From: Streptomyces sp. NBC_01446
GTDB taxonomy: Bacteria > Actinomycetota > Actinomycetes > Streptomycetales > Streptomycetaceae
Assembly: GCF_026340095.1 (NCBI RefSeq)
Contig: NZ_JAPEPO010000001.1
Location: 5,728,001-5,792,000 of the forward strand
Length of the DNA: 64,000 nucleotides
Direction: 5' to 3'
Positions 51,363 to 60,187 of the stretch are shown here, in pieces; the stretch's first letter is position 1; each line of letters opens with the position of its first letter. The notes beneath the pieces were generated by a model, which was not told the origin of the DNA, made no database searches, and saw only the letters and a program-made list of their open reading frames with translations. A program made the position numbers and the translations under genes.

Positions 51363-51374
51363 GTAACCGGTTAC
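51363..51374. promoter_or_regulatory. Perfect LacI-type palindrome before the dehydrogenase gene
   Basis: GTAACCGGTTAC, a perfect 12-base palindrome with a central CG, 31 bases before the GTG start of the hydroxyacid dehydrogenase. It is the best of the four boxes and probably sits in the divergent promoter region with the box at 51274-51286. Confidence 0.78.
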
Positions 51375-51404
51375 TAGAGATCTGCAGCTGGAGGGTGGTA
51401 GCGC

Positions 51405-52412
51405 GTGGCAGCACACCGACCGATCGCGGCACTGGCCATGGACGCCGAGGTGCTCGACCGGGTCATCCCGTCGGACCTGCGGCAACGGCTCGGGCGGTGC
51501 GCCGACCTCGCGCCCGTGCCGCTGACCGGGCCGCTCGGCACCCCCGAGGCCCGAGCGGCCCTCTCCGGGGTCGAGCTGCTGGTCACCGGCTGGGGCTGCC
51601 CTCAGCTCACCTCGGACGTCCTGGCGCACGCGCCCCGGCTCCGCGCCGTCGTGCACGCCGCCGGATCGGTCAAACCCGTCGTCTCGGACGCCCTGTGGGA
51701 CCGGCCCGGCATCACCGTGTCCTCCGCCGCCGACGCCAACGCGGGTCCCGTCGTCGCCTTCACGCTCGCCGCGATCACCTTCGCCGCGAAGAAGGCGTTG
51801 CCCGTCGCCGCCCGCTACTCCGGCGGCTGGCCCGGCTTCACCGGGCGCGAAGGTGCCGACGGCCGCGTCGTCGGGATCATCGGCGCCTCCCGCATCGGCC
51901 GCCGCGTCATCGCCGGGCTCCGCGCCTCGGACGCCGGGTACCGGATCCTGCTCACCGATCCGTACGTCACCGAGGCCGACGCCGCCGCCCTCGGTGCCGA
52001 ACTCGTCAGCCTGCCCGAACTGTGCCGGCGCAGCTCCATCGTCAGCGTGCACGCGCCCCAACTGCCGGAGACGCGTGGGTTGTTGGGGGAGGAGATGCTG
52101 AAGCTCGTGCCGGACGGGGGTGTCGTCGTGAACACGGCCCGGGGCTCGCTCGTCGACACCGAGGCGCTGGCCCGTGAGTGCGCCGCCGGCCGGCTTGACG
52201 CGTTTCTCGATGTCACCGACCCCGAACCGCTGCCCCCGGGGCACCCGTTGCTCACCCTTCCCAACGTCCTGGTCACCCCGCACATGGCGGGCGCGCAGGG
52301 CAGTGAGGTGCGCCGGCTGGGGCTGTACGCCGTGGAGGAGGCCGAGCGGTTCGCGCGCGGTGAGGAACTGCTGGGGCGGCTTCGGCGGGAGGATCTCGCC
52401 CGGCTCGCCTGA
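51405..52412 (+). CDS. D-isomer specific 2-hydroxyacid dehydrogenase family protein
   Basis: NAD-dependent dehydrogenase of 335 residues, GTG start. NAD-binding motif RVVGIIGASRIGRRVIAGL (G-x-S-x-I-G; the first Gly-x-Gly is relaxed to G-A-S). Catalytic Arg in NTARGSLVDTEAL, Glu in DVTDPEPLPPGHPL, and His in VTPHMAGAQG. Divergent from the sugar importer operon and sharing the LacI boxes, it may act on a sugar acid or a keto-sugar derived from the imported oligosaccharide. The substrate is unproved. Confidence 0.9.
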   Translation: MAAHRPIAALAMDAEVLDRVIPSDLRQRLGRCADLAPVPLTGPLGTPEARAALSGVELLVTGWGCPQLTSDVLAHAPRLRAVVHAAGSVKPVVSDALWDRPGITVSSAADANAGPVVAFTLAAITFAAKKALPVAARYSGGWPGFTGREGADGRVVGIIGASRIGRRVIAGLRASDAGYRILLTDPYVTEADAAALGAELVSLPELCRRSSIVSVHAPQLPETRGLLGEEMLKLVPDGGVVVNTARGSLVDTEALARECAAGRLDAFLDVTDPEPLPPGHPLLTLPNVLVTPHMAGAQGSEVRRLGLYAVEEAERFARGEELLGRLRREDLARLA

Positions 52413-52477
52413 GGGGGCGGGCTTGGCTCGTCCGAGGGGCGTCGGGGGCGTCGGGGGTGGGGGTGCGGCTAGTGAAT

Positions 52478-52484
52478 GTAACCG
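52478..52484 (+). promoter_or_regulatory. LacI-type half box upstream of beta-helix gene
   Basis: TGTAACCGTTTCC lies 88 bases before the ATG of the secreted beta-helix protein. It shares GTAACCG with the other three boxes. The rest of the 153-base gap after the dehydrogenase shows only G-rich sequence. Confidence 0.58.
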
Positions 52485-52565
52485 TTTCCCGTCTGACCCA
52501 TTGACCTCAACCGCCTTGCTGGGCACGGTACTTGCCGGACTCCTCTCCTATTCCCAGGAGTAAGA

Positions 52566-54563
52566 ATGGCACCGGTTACATCCCGGCTCCGAAGAGCCTG
52601 CACCACGCTCGCGGCCGGTCTCGCGCTCGCCGCATCCGCCCTCGTCTCCCCGCCGGGAGCCCAGGCCGCCGGGTCCGCGCACCCCGGCCATCCGCCCCAC
52701 CCCTCACAGTCCGCGAGCACCCCCTACTACGTGGACTGTTCCGCCGCCGCGAACGGCGACGGCAGCCTCGCCGCGCCCTACAACAGCCTCGCCGCGGCCA
52801 ACGCCGTCACCTACGGGCCCGGCGACCGGCTCTACTTCAAGCGCGGAGCCACCTGCCGCGGCCAGCTCAAGCCCACCGGATCGGGCTCCGCGGCCGCCCC
52901 CGTCAGGGTCGCCCCCTACGGCTCCGGCGGCGCTCGGCCCTCGATCGAGGGCGGGGGCACGGTCTACGCCGCCGTCCATCTGCTCAACGTCGAGCAGTGG
53001 GAGATCCGTGGTCTGGAGGTCACCAACAAGGGCGCCACGGACGCCGAGCGCAACGGCATCCTCGTCGAGCTCGCCGACCACGGCACCGGCACCCACTACG
53101 TCCTCGACGACGTCTACGTCCACGACGTCAACGGCGGCGACACCAAGAGCAGCAACGGCATCCAGTTCCGAGTCTCCGGCACGGTGACGCCGACCCGCTT
53201 CGACGACGTACTCGTCGAGAACAGCGAGATCTACAAGGTCGACCGCGAGGGCCTGACCACGCAGTCCAGCTGGGCCTGCCGCGCCATCTACGGCTGCACC
53301 AGTGGTCCCGCGTGGACGGCGAGCACGCGGGTCGTGTTCCGCGGCAACAAGATCCACGACATCGGCGGCGACGGCATGGTCGTCCGCGTGACCCGGGACG
53401 CGCTGGCCGAGCACAACGAGGCCTACGACATCTGGATGCGCTCGGCCGGCAACAACGCGGGCCTGTGGACCATCAACAGTGACGGGACCGTCTTCCAGTA
53501 CAACGAGGTCCACCATGTGCGCCGCAAGGCGGGCATGAACGACGGCATGGCCTTCGACGCCGACTTCGGCACGCGCGGCGCCCTCTTCCAGTACAACTAC
53601 AGCCACGACAACGAGGGCGGCTTCCTGCTGCTGTGCGGGGCCTGCGGAGGCGGCGCCGACACGGCGGGCACGGTCGCGCGTTACAACCTCTCCGTCAACG
53701 ACGGCTCGCGCATCCTGTACGCCGTCGGCGACGCGGCCGCCCAGATCCTCGACAACACCTTCTACATGGGGGCCGGTTCCACCACGTCGGTCGTGGAGAG
53801 CAGTGGTGGCGCGTCCACCACGCTGTGGAGCAACAACATCTTCTACAACCTCGGCACCGGCGGTTACGGCGGCAAGCCCGCCGAGCACACCTGGCGCAAC
53901 AACGTCATGTACGGCAACCACCCGGCGTCCGAGCCCGCCGACCCCGGCAAGGTGACCGCCGACCCGCTCCTCGCCGACCCGGGCTCCGCCGATCCCGCCG
54001 GGTACGCGTTGAAGGCCGGATCCCCGGCGCGCGGCGCCGGGCAGGTCACCACCGGCTCCGGCGGCAAGGACTACTTCGGCGCTCCCGCGCCCGTCGCCTG
54101 CCGTCCCGACATCGGCGCCCACCAGGCCTCCGCGTTCGACGACGCCGCCTGTTCGGGCGGGACCAACCTGGTGGCCGACCCCGGCTTCGAGACGGGCGTC
54201 TCGCCCTGGGTGCCCTCGGGGGCCGTCGCGGCCGACACCGCGAATCCGCACGGGGGCGGCTCCAGCCTGCGTGTCTCAGGAACCCCGAGCACGGCCGAGC
54301 AGAAGATCACCGTCGCGCCGAACACCACGTACACGCTCTCCGGCTGGGGGCGCGTCGACGCGTACGACACCCAACTCGCCGTGGGAGTGAAGAACTTCGG
54401 CGGGTCCGAGACCCGGATTCCGGCCTTCAGCGCGTTCGGCTGGCGCACCGGCAGCATCACCTTCACCACGGGCGCCACCAATACCTCGGCGACCCTCTAC
54501 TGCTACACCCGCACCGGTAAGGGCAGCGGCTGGTGCGACGACCTGAGGATCGTCAAGCAGTAG
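52566..54563 (+). CDS. Secreted right-handed beta-helix protein with C-terminal carbohydrate-binding module
   Basis: Extracellular protein of 665 residues. The Sec signal peptide has a basic start (RLRRACTTL) and hydrophobic core (AAGLALAASALV), with cleavage after AQA (about 35). A large parallel beta-helix (about 55-510) has repeats such as LEVTNKGATDAERNGILVEL, VVFRGNKIHDIGGDGMVVRV and ALFQYNYSHDNEGGFLLLCG, as in pectate lyases and polysaccharide lyases. The C-terminal CBM_4_9-like jelly-roll begins NLVADPGFETGVSPWVPSG (about 534-665). AGGAG precedes ATG 52566. It probably cuts the polysaccharide whose products the neighbouring importer takes up; the substrate and family of lyase or hydrolase are not clear. 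Confidence 0.87.
   Translation: MAPVTSRLRRACTTLAAGLALAASALVSPPGAQAAGSAHPGHPPHPSQSASTPYYVDCSAAANGDGSLAAPYNSLAAANAVTYGPGDRLYFKRGATCRGQLKPTGSGSAAAPVRVAPYGSGGARPSIEGGGTVYAAVHLLNVEQWEIRGLEVTNKGATDAERNGILVELADHGTGTHYVLDDVYVHDVNGGDTKSSNGIQFRVSGTVTPTRFDDVLVENSEIYKVDREGLTTQSSWACRAIYGCTSGPAWTASTRVVFRGNKIHDIGGDGMVVRVTRDALAEHNEAYDIWMRSAGNNAGLWTINSDGTVFQYNEVHHVRRKAGMNDGMAFDADFGTRGALFQYNYSHDNEGGFLLLCGACGGGADTAGTVARYNLSVNDGSRILYAVGDAAAQILDNTFYMGAGSTTSVVESSGGASTTLWSNNIFYNLGTGGYGGKPAEHTWRNNVMYGNHPASEPADPGKVTADPLLADPGSADPAGYALKAGSPARGAGQVTTGSGGKDYFGAPAPVACRPDIGAHQASAFDDAACSGGTNLVADPGFETGVSPWVPSGAVAADTANPHGGGSSLRVSGTPSTAEQKITVAPNTTYTLSGWGRVDAYDTQLAVGVKNFGGSETRIPAFSAFGWRTGSITFTTGATNTSATLYCYTRTGKGSGWCDDLRIVKQ
52573..52579 (-). 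promoter_or_regulatory. LacI-type box inside the first codons of the beta-helix gene
   Basis: CACCGGTTACA overlaps codons 3-5 of the beta-helix gene; on the minus strand it reads TGTAACCGGTG. With the box at 52478 it could allow a looped repressor complex, but it may also be chance. Confidence 0.45.
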
Positions 54564-54583
54564 GGAATGGAGAGGAATTGAGG

Positions 54584-54622
54584 GCGGCGCCCGTCCCGGG
54601 GATGTTCCGGGACGGGCGCCGC
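54584..54622. terminator. Bidirectional terminator between beta-helix and S53 protease genes
   Basis: A perfect 16-base-pair stem (GCGGCGCCCGTCCCGG with its complement) around a 7-base loop, placed between two converging genes (20 bases after one stop and 11 before the other). A pyrimidine-rich tail (TCTTCTC) follows on the plus strand. Confidence 0.9.
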
Positions 54623-54632
54623 TCTTCTCGGG

Positions 54633-56579
54633 TCAGCGACGGCCGAAGGACGTCACATAGCCCGGTGCCGGCGAGCCGACACCCGTCACGTCGTCGTAGC
54701 CGCGGACGGCCTTGAGCGAGCTGTCCTTGCCGAGGCTGCGCAGGGAGGTCAGCAGGCCGTCGGCCGCGTCGAACCCGTTCGCGTAGTCGACACGGACGAC
54801 CGCGAGGTCATGGCCGTTCGGCCTGTCCGTCACGTCGTGGTAGATCTTCGAACCGGAGCGGTCGTAGATCGCCGGGTTGGCGAAGCCGAGCGCGTGCCCG
54901 CCGCGGGCCTCCTGGACCAGCGCCTGCACACCCGCGATGACGGGCGCCGCCAGCGACGTGCCGCCGATGCGGTACTCGTCGTACTTGAGCGAGCCGTCGG
55001 GGAACGTCTGCGACTGGCCGACGAGGAAGCCGGTGTTCGGGTCGGCCACCGCGGAGATGTCCGGCACCGTACGCATCTTCTGCGAGCCGCCGTTGGCGCG
55101 TGCCAGCGAGTTCGGTACGACACCGCTCTGGTAGAACGGCTGCTTCACCGTCTTGCTGGTGCCGCCGCCCGCACCCGAGGTGTACGCCCCGGGGAAGGCG
55201 ACCCAGCTCTTGCCGTCGGCCGACAGGTTGGCCTTGAGCGTGCCCCAGCCGGTCTCGAACTGGTACTTGTCGCCCTTGCCGACGGCCAGCGACGTACCGC
55301 CGACCGACGTCACCCACGCCGAGTTGGCGGGCACGTCGACCTGCTTCGTGCCGGTGTGCGCCACCTCGTCGCCGTTGTCGCCGGACGAGAAGTAGAAGCC
55401 GATGCCCTCGATCGCGCCGTACTGGAAGATCTGGTCGTACGCGGCGGCGAGGTCGGGGGTCTGGTTGGCCTCGATGTCGCCCCACGAGTTCGACACGATG
55501 TCGGCGAGGTGGCCGTCGACGATCTTGCCGAGCGAGTCGAGCAGCGCGTCGTCGTAGCAGGACGCGGCGCCGACGTAGGTGATGTCGGCCGCGGGAGCCA
55601 CGGCGTGCACGGCCTCGACGTCGAGGGTCTCCTCGCCGTACCAGCCGGACGCCCCGCACTCCTCGGTCTTGGTGTAGTCCGCGGGCAGGACCTGCTTCAA
55701 CTGGCCGCTGCGGTAGGCCGCGTCACCGTTGCGCTTGGCGTAGGTGGCCGCGTCCTTCGCGATGGTCGGCGAGGCGTACGCGTCGGTGATGGCGACGCGG
55801 ACCCCCTTGCCGGTCTTCGTGCCGGCGCCGTAGGCGGCCCGCAGCTGCTTGCCGGTGTAGCCCTTCACCGCGTACGGGGCCTTCTGGCCGTAGGCGGAGG
55901 GCGCGGTGCTCGCCGTCTTCGAGCCGTAGTACGACGAGAAGGGGCCGGCGTTGTGGAACACGGCGTCCGGCGGCGGCAGCGTCTCGTCGTGGTCCGCCTT
56001 GTGCGGCGCGCTGTCCAGGCCGGTCACGGTGAGGACCGCGCCGTTCAGGGACGCGGGCACCGTCGCGGCGGCCGCGGGCGCGCGGTAGGTGTGCTTGCCC
56101 TTGGCGTAGTTGTGCAGCTGGGCGCCGAACGCCCTCTCGGCGGCGGCGACTTCGCCCGAGACGGAGATGTAGTGCTTGCTGACGTCGGTCACGGTGAGGC
56201 CCGAGGACTCGAGCCACTTCGTGACCTCGGCTATCTGGGCCTTGGTCGCGCCGAAGCGGGCCTGGGCCTGCTTGGCGCTGAGGTACTTGCCGTACGACGC
56301 CGACTGCGGGTCGGACACGGCCTTCGCGTACGCCGCGAGGCCCGCCGCGTCACGCCCCGCGAGGTAGACGCGGGCGTGCACGGTGGAGCTGTTCGACGCG
56401 GCACCCTGGTCGGCCTTGGCCGTTGCCCACAGCGGCTTGGTGCCGGTCAGTGCGTCGCGGGCGCTCGGGTTCGGGTCGGCCTGGGCGACGGGTGCTGCGA
56501 TGGCGAGCGCGCCGGCGAGCAGTGGCAGTGTCGCTGCCAGGCTGAGCCCGGCGCGGGCCGCGGCACGGGTGGATCTCAT
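54633..56579 (-). CDS. S53 family (sedolisin/kumamolisin-type) secreted serine protease
   Basis: Secreted acid-type serine-carboxyl protease, 648 residues. Sec signal ends near AQA (about 34). An N-terminal pro-domain (about 40-200; pro-kumamolisin activation pattern SASYGKYLSAKQAQARFGAT) is removed to give the active protease. Catalytic motifs: EETLDVEAVH (Glu-x3-Asp), oxyanion region DIVSNSWGD and nucleophile GGTSLAAPVIAG. A Ca site is expected at the C terminus (KIYHDVTDRPNGHDL). It likely feeds on extracellular protein. Confidence 0.93.
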   Translation of the reverse strand: MRSTRAAARAGLSLAATLPLLAGALAIAAPVAQADPNPSARDALTGTKPLWATAKADQGAASNSSTVHARVYLAGRDAAGLAAYAKAVSDPQSASYGKYLSAKQAQARFGATKAQIAEVTKWLESSGLTVTDVSKHYISVSGEVAAAERAFGAQLHNYAKGKHTYRAPAAAATVPASLNGAVLTVTGLDSAPHKADHDETLPPPDAVFHNAGPFSSYYGSKTASTAPSAYGQKAPYAVKGYTGKQLRAAYGAGTKTGKGVRVAITDAYASPTIAKDAATYAKRNGDAAYRSGQLKQVLPADYTKTEECGASGWYGEETLDVEAVHAVAPAADITYVGAASCYDDALLDSLGKIVDGHLADIVSNSWGDIEANQTPDLAAAYDQIFQYGAIEGIGFYFSSGDNGDEVAHTGTKQVDVPANSAWVTSVGGTSLAVGKGDKYQFETGWGTLKANLSADGKSWVAFPGAYTSGAGGGTSKTVKQPFYQSGVVPNSLARANGGSQKMRTVPDISAVADPNTGFLVGQSQTFPDGSLKYDEYRIGGTSLAAPVIAGVQALVQEARGGHALGFANPAIYDRSGSKIYHDVTDRPNGHDLAVVRVDYANGFDAADGLLTSLRSLGKDSSLKAVRGYDDVTGVGSPAPGYVTSFGRR

Positions 56580-56795
56580 ACAACCCCCTGCGATGTGGTT
56601 CGTCGCGTGTGGCGACTGTGATGCGCGTGCACCGGGTCGACCTGCGCACGCAACTGATCACTGTTGCGCCGAACCGTTCATGCAAGGGGAATGGAAGCGC
56701 CAAGAAGAGCCCAAGGAACGCCATCCGAGGGCGATTTGGGGCGGTACGTGACCGGAGTGGGGGTCCCCCTGAGGTTCCCCTGGGGTTCCCCCTGC

Positions 56796-57413
56796 CTACG
56801 ACCGGTCCTTCAACATCCCCGCCATCAGGTCGATTTCCGACTTCTGCGAGGCGACCATGCCCGCCGCGAGCCGCTTCTCCACCCCGACCCCGCAGCGCTC
56901 GACGCACCCCTCGGCCATATGGACGCCGCCCTTGTGGTGCGCGGTCATCAGCTGGAGGTACAGCACCTCGGCCCGCTTGCCGTTCGCCTTGCGGAGCTCG
57001 TCGAGCTGTGTGTTCGTGGCCATGCCCGGCATCAGCGCGCCGTCCTGTCCCGGCGGCATGTCACCCATGCCCATCCAGGACATCGGCGGCTTCGCCGACA
57101 CCTTCGGCAGCCCCCACAGGTCGAGCCAGCCGAGCAGCATGCCCCGCTGGTTGGCCTGCGTCTGCGCGATGTCGTAGGCGAGGCGGCGCACCTCCTCGTC
57201 ATCGGTGCGGTCGCGCACGATGTACGACATCTCGACGGCCTGCTGGTGGTGGACCGCCATGTCCCGCGCGAACCCGGCGTCGGCGGACTCGGCGCCCGGC
57301 ACCCGAACGGCCGACGAACCGCCGCCGTCCCCGTCGGCGACCGCGTACGTGACCGCCCCGCCCGCGACGAGCACCGCCGCCACGGCCGGCGCGATCCAGG
57401 CCGCGCGCCTCAC
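56796..57413 (-). CDS. DUF305 domain protein
   Basis: Exported or membrane-anchored four-helix protein of 205 residues, GTG start. N-terminal anchor WIAPAVAAVLVAGGAVTYAV. DUF305 motifs: FARDMAVHHQQAVEMSYIV and LYLQLMTAHHKGGVHMAEG, two His-rich helices (HHQQAVEM and HHKGGVHM) that resemble ferritin-like or copper-binding sites. Start overlaps the DUF3105 stop by 4 bases (GTGA). DUF305/DUF3105 pairs are common in actinomycetes and are suspected to handle metals, but no function is proven. Confidence 0.9.
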   Translation of the reverse strand: MRRAAWIAPAVAAVLVAGGAVTYAVADGDGGGSSAVRVPGAESADAGFARDMAVHHQQAVEMSYIVRDRTDDEEVRRLAYDIAQTQANQRGMLLGWLDLWGLPKVSAKPPMSWMGMGDMPPGQDGALMPGMATNTQLDELRKANGKRAEVLYLQLMTAHHKGGVHMAEGCVERCGVGVEKRLAAGMVASQKSEIDLMAGMLKDRS

Positions 57414-58072
57414 TGGGACAGGCCGTTGGTGCAGGCGGCACCCGGCTCAGGGGTCTGCTTGCCCTGGACGAACGTCGAGAAGAACGAGGCCACGTCCGGG
57501 TCGGTGGCGCTCTTCACGGTCCGCTGGTGACCCCAGGCGCTCAGCATGATCGGGTCCTTCTGGTCCTGGTCCGGGCTCATCAGCGAGTACGGCGTCCGGC
57601 GGACCTTCGCCGCGAGCTTCTGCACGTCGCCCGGGTCGGCCTTGTCGGTGTACGTCACCCAGACCGCGCCGTGCTCCAGGGCGTGCACCGCGTTCTCGTT
57701 CGGGATCGGCTTCTTGTAGACGTCGCCGTTGCAGTTCATCCAGACCTGATTGTGGTCCCCGCCCACCGGCGGCGTCATCGGGTACGTCACCTTCTTCGCG
57801 ACGTGATTGCGGGCCAGCTTCCCCGACCAGGTCTTCACACCGTCCGAGCCGGTCCTGAACGACCCGGCCGCCGGCTTCGCGTCCGTCCCGCCCTTCGCGT
57901 CGTCACCCTTCATGAGGGCCCACGCCCCGAATCCGGCGAGGCACACGACGACGACGGCGCTGACCACGATCACGAGGACACGGCGCAGACGCTCGCGGGA
58001 GCGGTCGGCGCGGCGCATCTCCTCTATCCGGGCCTTGCGCGTCGCGGAGCCGGTGTTCTTGGCGGAACCCAT
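57410..58072 (-). CDS. DUF3105 domain protein
   Basis: 220 residues from ATG 58072. A cytoplasmic basic N terminus (ARIEEMRRADRSRERLRR), one membrane helix (VLVIVVSAVVVVCLAGFGAWAL) and an extracytoplasmic DUF3105 domain with YPMTPPVGGDHNQVWMNCNG, NENAVHALEHGAVWVTY and LSAWGHQRTV. Conserved His and Cys residues suggest metal binding. It is translationally coupled with the DUF305 gene. Confidence 0.9.
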   Translation of the reverse strand: MGSAKNTGSATRKARIEEMRRADRSRERLRRVLVIVVSAVVVVCLAGFGAWALMKGDDAKGGTDAKPAAGSFRTGSDGVKTWSGKLARNHVAKKVTYPMTPPVGGDHNQVWMNCNGDVYKKPIPNENAVHALEHGAVWVTYTDKADPGDVQKLAAKVRRTPYSLMSPDQDQKDPIMLSAWGHQRTVKSATDPDVASFFSTFVQGKQTPEPGAACTNGLSQ

Positions 58073-58392
58073 GGTGAGTCCTTCTGGGAAAGGGACGGGA
58101 CGGCTGAACGGGTCCGCTGATCGTAGTGGGGAGCGGGGGGCCGTTGCCATGCCGTGTAGCCGGTGCTCCGGGCGGCAGGGACTATGGGACGAGGGGCCCC
58201 AGCAGGCACTATGGGCACAGAGTCGTATACATCTGCCGTTCGCACGATGTTCGGGCCCGGGTCAGCCAGTCGATCATGGTCGGCAACGCGCATGAAACGG
58301 TGATGTGGTGGGATGCTCAGGAGCCTGCCGACGGTGTCCCGCAGGGCGCGGACGCAGGCGGCCTGACCAGCAAGGATGGGTGGAATCGGAAG
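58073..58392. promoter_or_regulatory. Upstream region of glnA2
   Basis: A 320-base gap between the divergent DUF3105 gene and glnA2. The coding frame of glnA2 stays open through most of it, but without family similarity. A promoter-like TTCGCAC/GTATACAT pair occurs around 58222-58250. No GlnR-type box (GTnAC-n6-GaAAC) was found by eye. The first half is G-rich and featureless. Confidence 0.4.
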
Positions 58393-59754
58393 ATGGACAA
58401 GCAGCAGGAATTCGTGCTCCGGACGCTCGAGGAGCGGGATATCCGGTTCGTCCGCCTGTGGTTCACGGACGTCCTCGGCTTCCTGAAGTCGGTGGCCGTG
58501 GCCCCGGCGGAGCTGGAGCAGGCCTTCGACGAGGGCATCGGCTTCGACGGCTCCGCGATCGAGGGCTTCGCCCGTGTGTACGAGTCCGACATGATCGCCA
58601 AGCCCGATCCGTCGACCTTCCAGGTGCTGCCCTGGCGCGCCGAGGCGCCCGGCACCGCGCGGATGTTCTGCGACATCCTGATGCCCGACGGCTCCCCGTC
58701 GTTCGCGGACCCGCGCTACGTGCTGAAGCGGGCCCTGGCCAAGACCTCGGACCTGGGCTTCACCTTCTACACGCACCCCGAGATCGAGTTCTTCCTCCTC
58801 AAGGACAAGCCGCTCGACGGCTCACGCCCCACCCCGGCCGACAACTCCGGCTACTTCGACCACACCCCGCAGAACGTAGGCATGGACTTCCGCCGCCAGG
58901 CGATCACCATGCTCGAATCCATGGGCATCTCGGTCGAGTTCAGCCACCACGAGGGCGCCCCGGGCCAGCAGGAGATCGACCTGCGGTACGCCGACGCGCT
59001 CTCCACGGCCGACAACATCATGACGTTCCGGCTCGTCATGAAGCAGGTGGCGCTGGAGCAGGGCGTGCAGGCGACCTTCATGCCGAAGCCGTTCTCCGAC
59101 CACCCCGGCTCCGGCATGCACACGCACCTCTCCCTCTTCGAGGGCGACCGCAACGCGTTCTATGAGTCCGGCTCCGAGTACCAGCTGTCCAAGGTCGGCC
59201 GCTCCTTCATCGCCGGCCTGCTCAAGCACGCCGCCGAGATCTCCGCCGTCACCAACCAGTGGGTCAACTCCTACAAGCGCATCTGGGGCGGCGGCGGCCG
59301 CACCGCCGGCGCCGGCGGCGAGGCCCCCTCGTACATCTGCTGGGGTCACAACAACCGCTCGGCCCTGATCCGAGTCCCGATGTACAAGCCCGGCAAGACC
59401 GGCTCCGCCCGCGTCGAGGTCCGCTCCATCGACTCGGGCGCGAACCCGTACCTGACGTACGCCGTGCTGCTCGCCGCCGGACTCAAGGGCATCGAGGAGG
59501 GTTACGAGCTCCCGCCGGGTGCCGACGACGACGTGTGGGCCCTGTCCGACGCCGAGCGCCGCGCCATGGGCATCGAGCCGCTGCCGCAGAACCTCGGCGA
59601 GGCCATCGCCCTCATGGAGCGCAGCGAACTCGTCGCCGAGACACTGGGCGAGCACGTGTACGACTTCTTCCTGCGCAACAAGAAGCAGGAGTGGGAGGAG
59701 TACCGCTCCGAGGTCACCGCGTTCGAACTGCGGAAGAACCTGCCGGTGCTGTAA
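58393..59754 (+). CDS. glnA2: Glutamine synthetase family protein, GlnA2 type
   Basis: Glutamine synthetase fold, 453 residues, the length of the S. coelicolor GlnA2 type. Motifs: N-terminal VRLWFTDVLGFLKSVAV, GFDGSAIEGFARVYESD, ATP/metal loop HPEIEFFLL, GSGMHTHLSLF, NRSALIRVP (substrate loop), and EVRSIDSGANPYL. The tyrosine used for adenylylation in GlnA1 (NLYxLP) is absent. Streptomyces paralogues of this kind can gamma-glutamylate polyamines rather than make glutamine, so the reaction is open. The start is MDKQQ at 58393; the open frame upstream is not family-like. Its last codons are duplicated 2.1 kb downstream. Confidence 0.93.
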   Translation: MDKQQEFVLRTLEERDIRFVRLWFTDVLGFLKSVAVAPAELEQAFDEGIGFDGSAIEGFARVYESDMIAKPDPSTFQVLPWRAEAPGTARMFCDILMPDGSPSFADPRYVLKRALAKTSDLGFTFYTHPEIEFFLLKDKPLDGSRPTPADNSGYFDHTPQNVGMDFRRQAITMLESMGISVEFSHHEGAPGQQEIDLRYADALSTADNIMTFRLVMKQVALEQGVQATFMPKPFSDHPGSGMHTHLSLFEGDRNAFYESGSEYQLSKVGRSFIAGLLKHAAEISAVTNQWVNSYKRIWGGGGRTAGAGGEAPSYICWGHNNRSALIRVPMYKPGKTGSARVEVRSIDSGANPYLTYAVLLAAGLKGIEEGYELPPGADDDVWALSDAERRAMGIEPLPQNLGEAIALMERSELVAETLGEHVYDFFLRNKKQEWEEYRSEVTAFELRKNLPVL

Positions 59755-59756
59755 GG
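59736..59756 (+). repeat. Left copy of glnA2 3'-end direct repeat
   Basis: The last 19 bases of the glnA2 gene plus two following bases. A perfect 21-base copy lies at 61826-61846. The left copy is the one in use by glnA2. Confidence 0.9.
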
Positions 59757-59792
59757 GCTGGTCAGGGCGGTTTCACGCCGCGTCGAGCCTCC

Positions 59793-59821
59793 GGGGCCGT
59801 CGGTCTGTGACCGGCGGCCCC
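59793..59821 (+). terminator. Hairpin terminator after glnA2 (within cassette)
   Basis: GGGGCCG-T-CGGTC, loop TGT, GACCG-G-CGGCCCC: a 12-base-pair stem with one mismatch, 38 bases after the glnA2 stop. It lies between the two direct repeat copies, so it would have come with the cassette. Confidence 0.75.
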
Positions 59822-60015
59822 ATCGCGTGCGCCGGGGGGCTGGGCCGTCTGTGGGCCGTGGGGCGCCGGATCGGGCCCCGGTCACGCCAGCGGCACGGGA
59901 GGAACAGGGAGCCGTTCACTGTGGGGCCATGGGAAGGAGCGGTCGGGTTCGAGGAAGCCGCCGGTGAGGCCGCCGGGGCCACCGGGCCGCGAACTCCTGG
60001 CCGTCCTGAGTACGG

Positions 60016-60044
60016 TCACTCACTCACTCACTCACTCACTCACT
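60016..60044 (+). repeat. TCAC tetranucleotide microsatellite
   Basis: Seven perfect TCAC units plus one base. Such simple repeats are uncommon in GC-rich Streptomyces DNA. It lies 144 bases before the glycosyltransferase ATG. It does not lie in a coding region, so copy-number change could only affect the leader. Confidence 0.92.
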
Positions 60045-60187
60045 GGCTGACGCCGAGAGCCCCGCCGTGAGAACCGGCAGGGGACGGTCTCCCCCGTGGG
60101 CCCGGTTCCGTAACAGCCCAGAGCCGAACAGGGGAAAGCCGCCCACAACAGGCGGGTCACGGAGGACGCCGGCGCCGCCGCGCCGCT

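Larger units (their letters stand above)
59757..60187. other. Leader region of the glycosyltransferase cassette
   Basis: A 431-base stretch between glnA2 and the glycosyltransferase gene. It contains a hairpin terminator (59793-59821) and a TCAC microsatellite (60016-60044). Otherwise there is no gene. The sequence CCGCGCCGCTATGG before the glycosyltransferase ATG lacks a ribosome site. Confidence 0.6.

Noticed and set aside
58222..58260. GlnR box upstream of glnA2
   Set aside because: No GTnAC-n6-GaAAC-like sequence could be found.
58126..58392. N-terminal extension of GlnA2 (frame open from 58126)
   Set aside because: The family begins at MDKQQEF, matching the 453-residue GlnA2 length; upstream residues have no family character.
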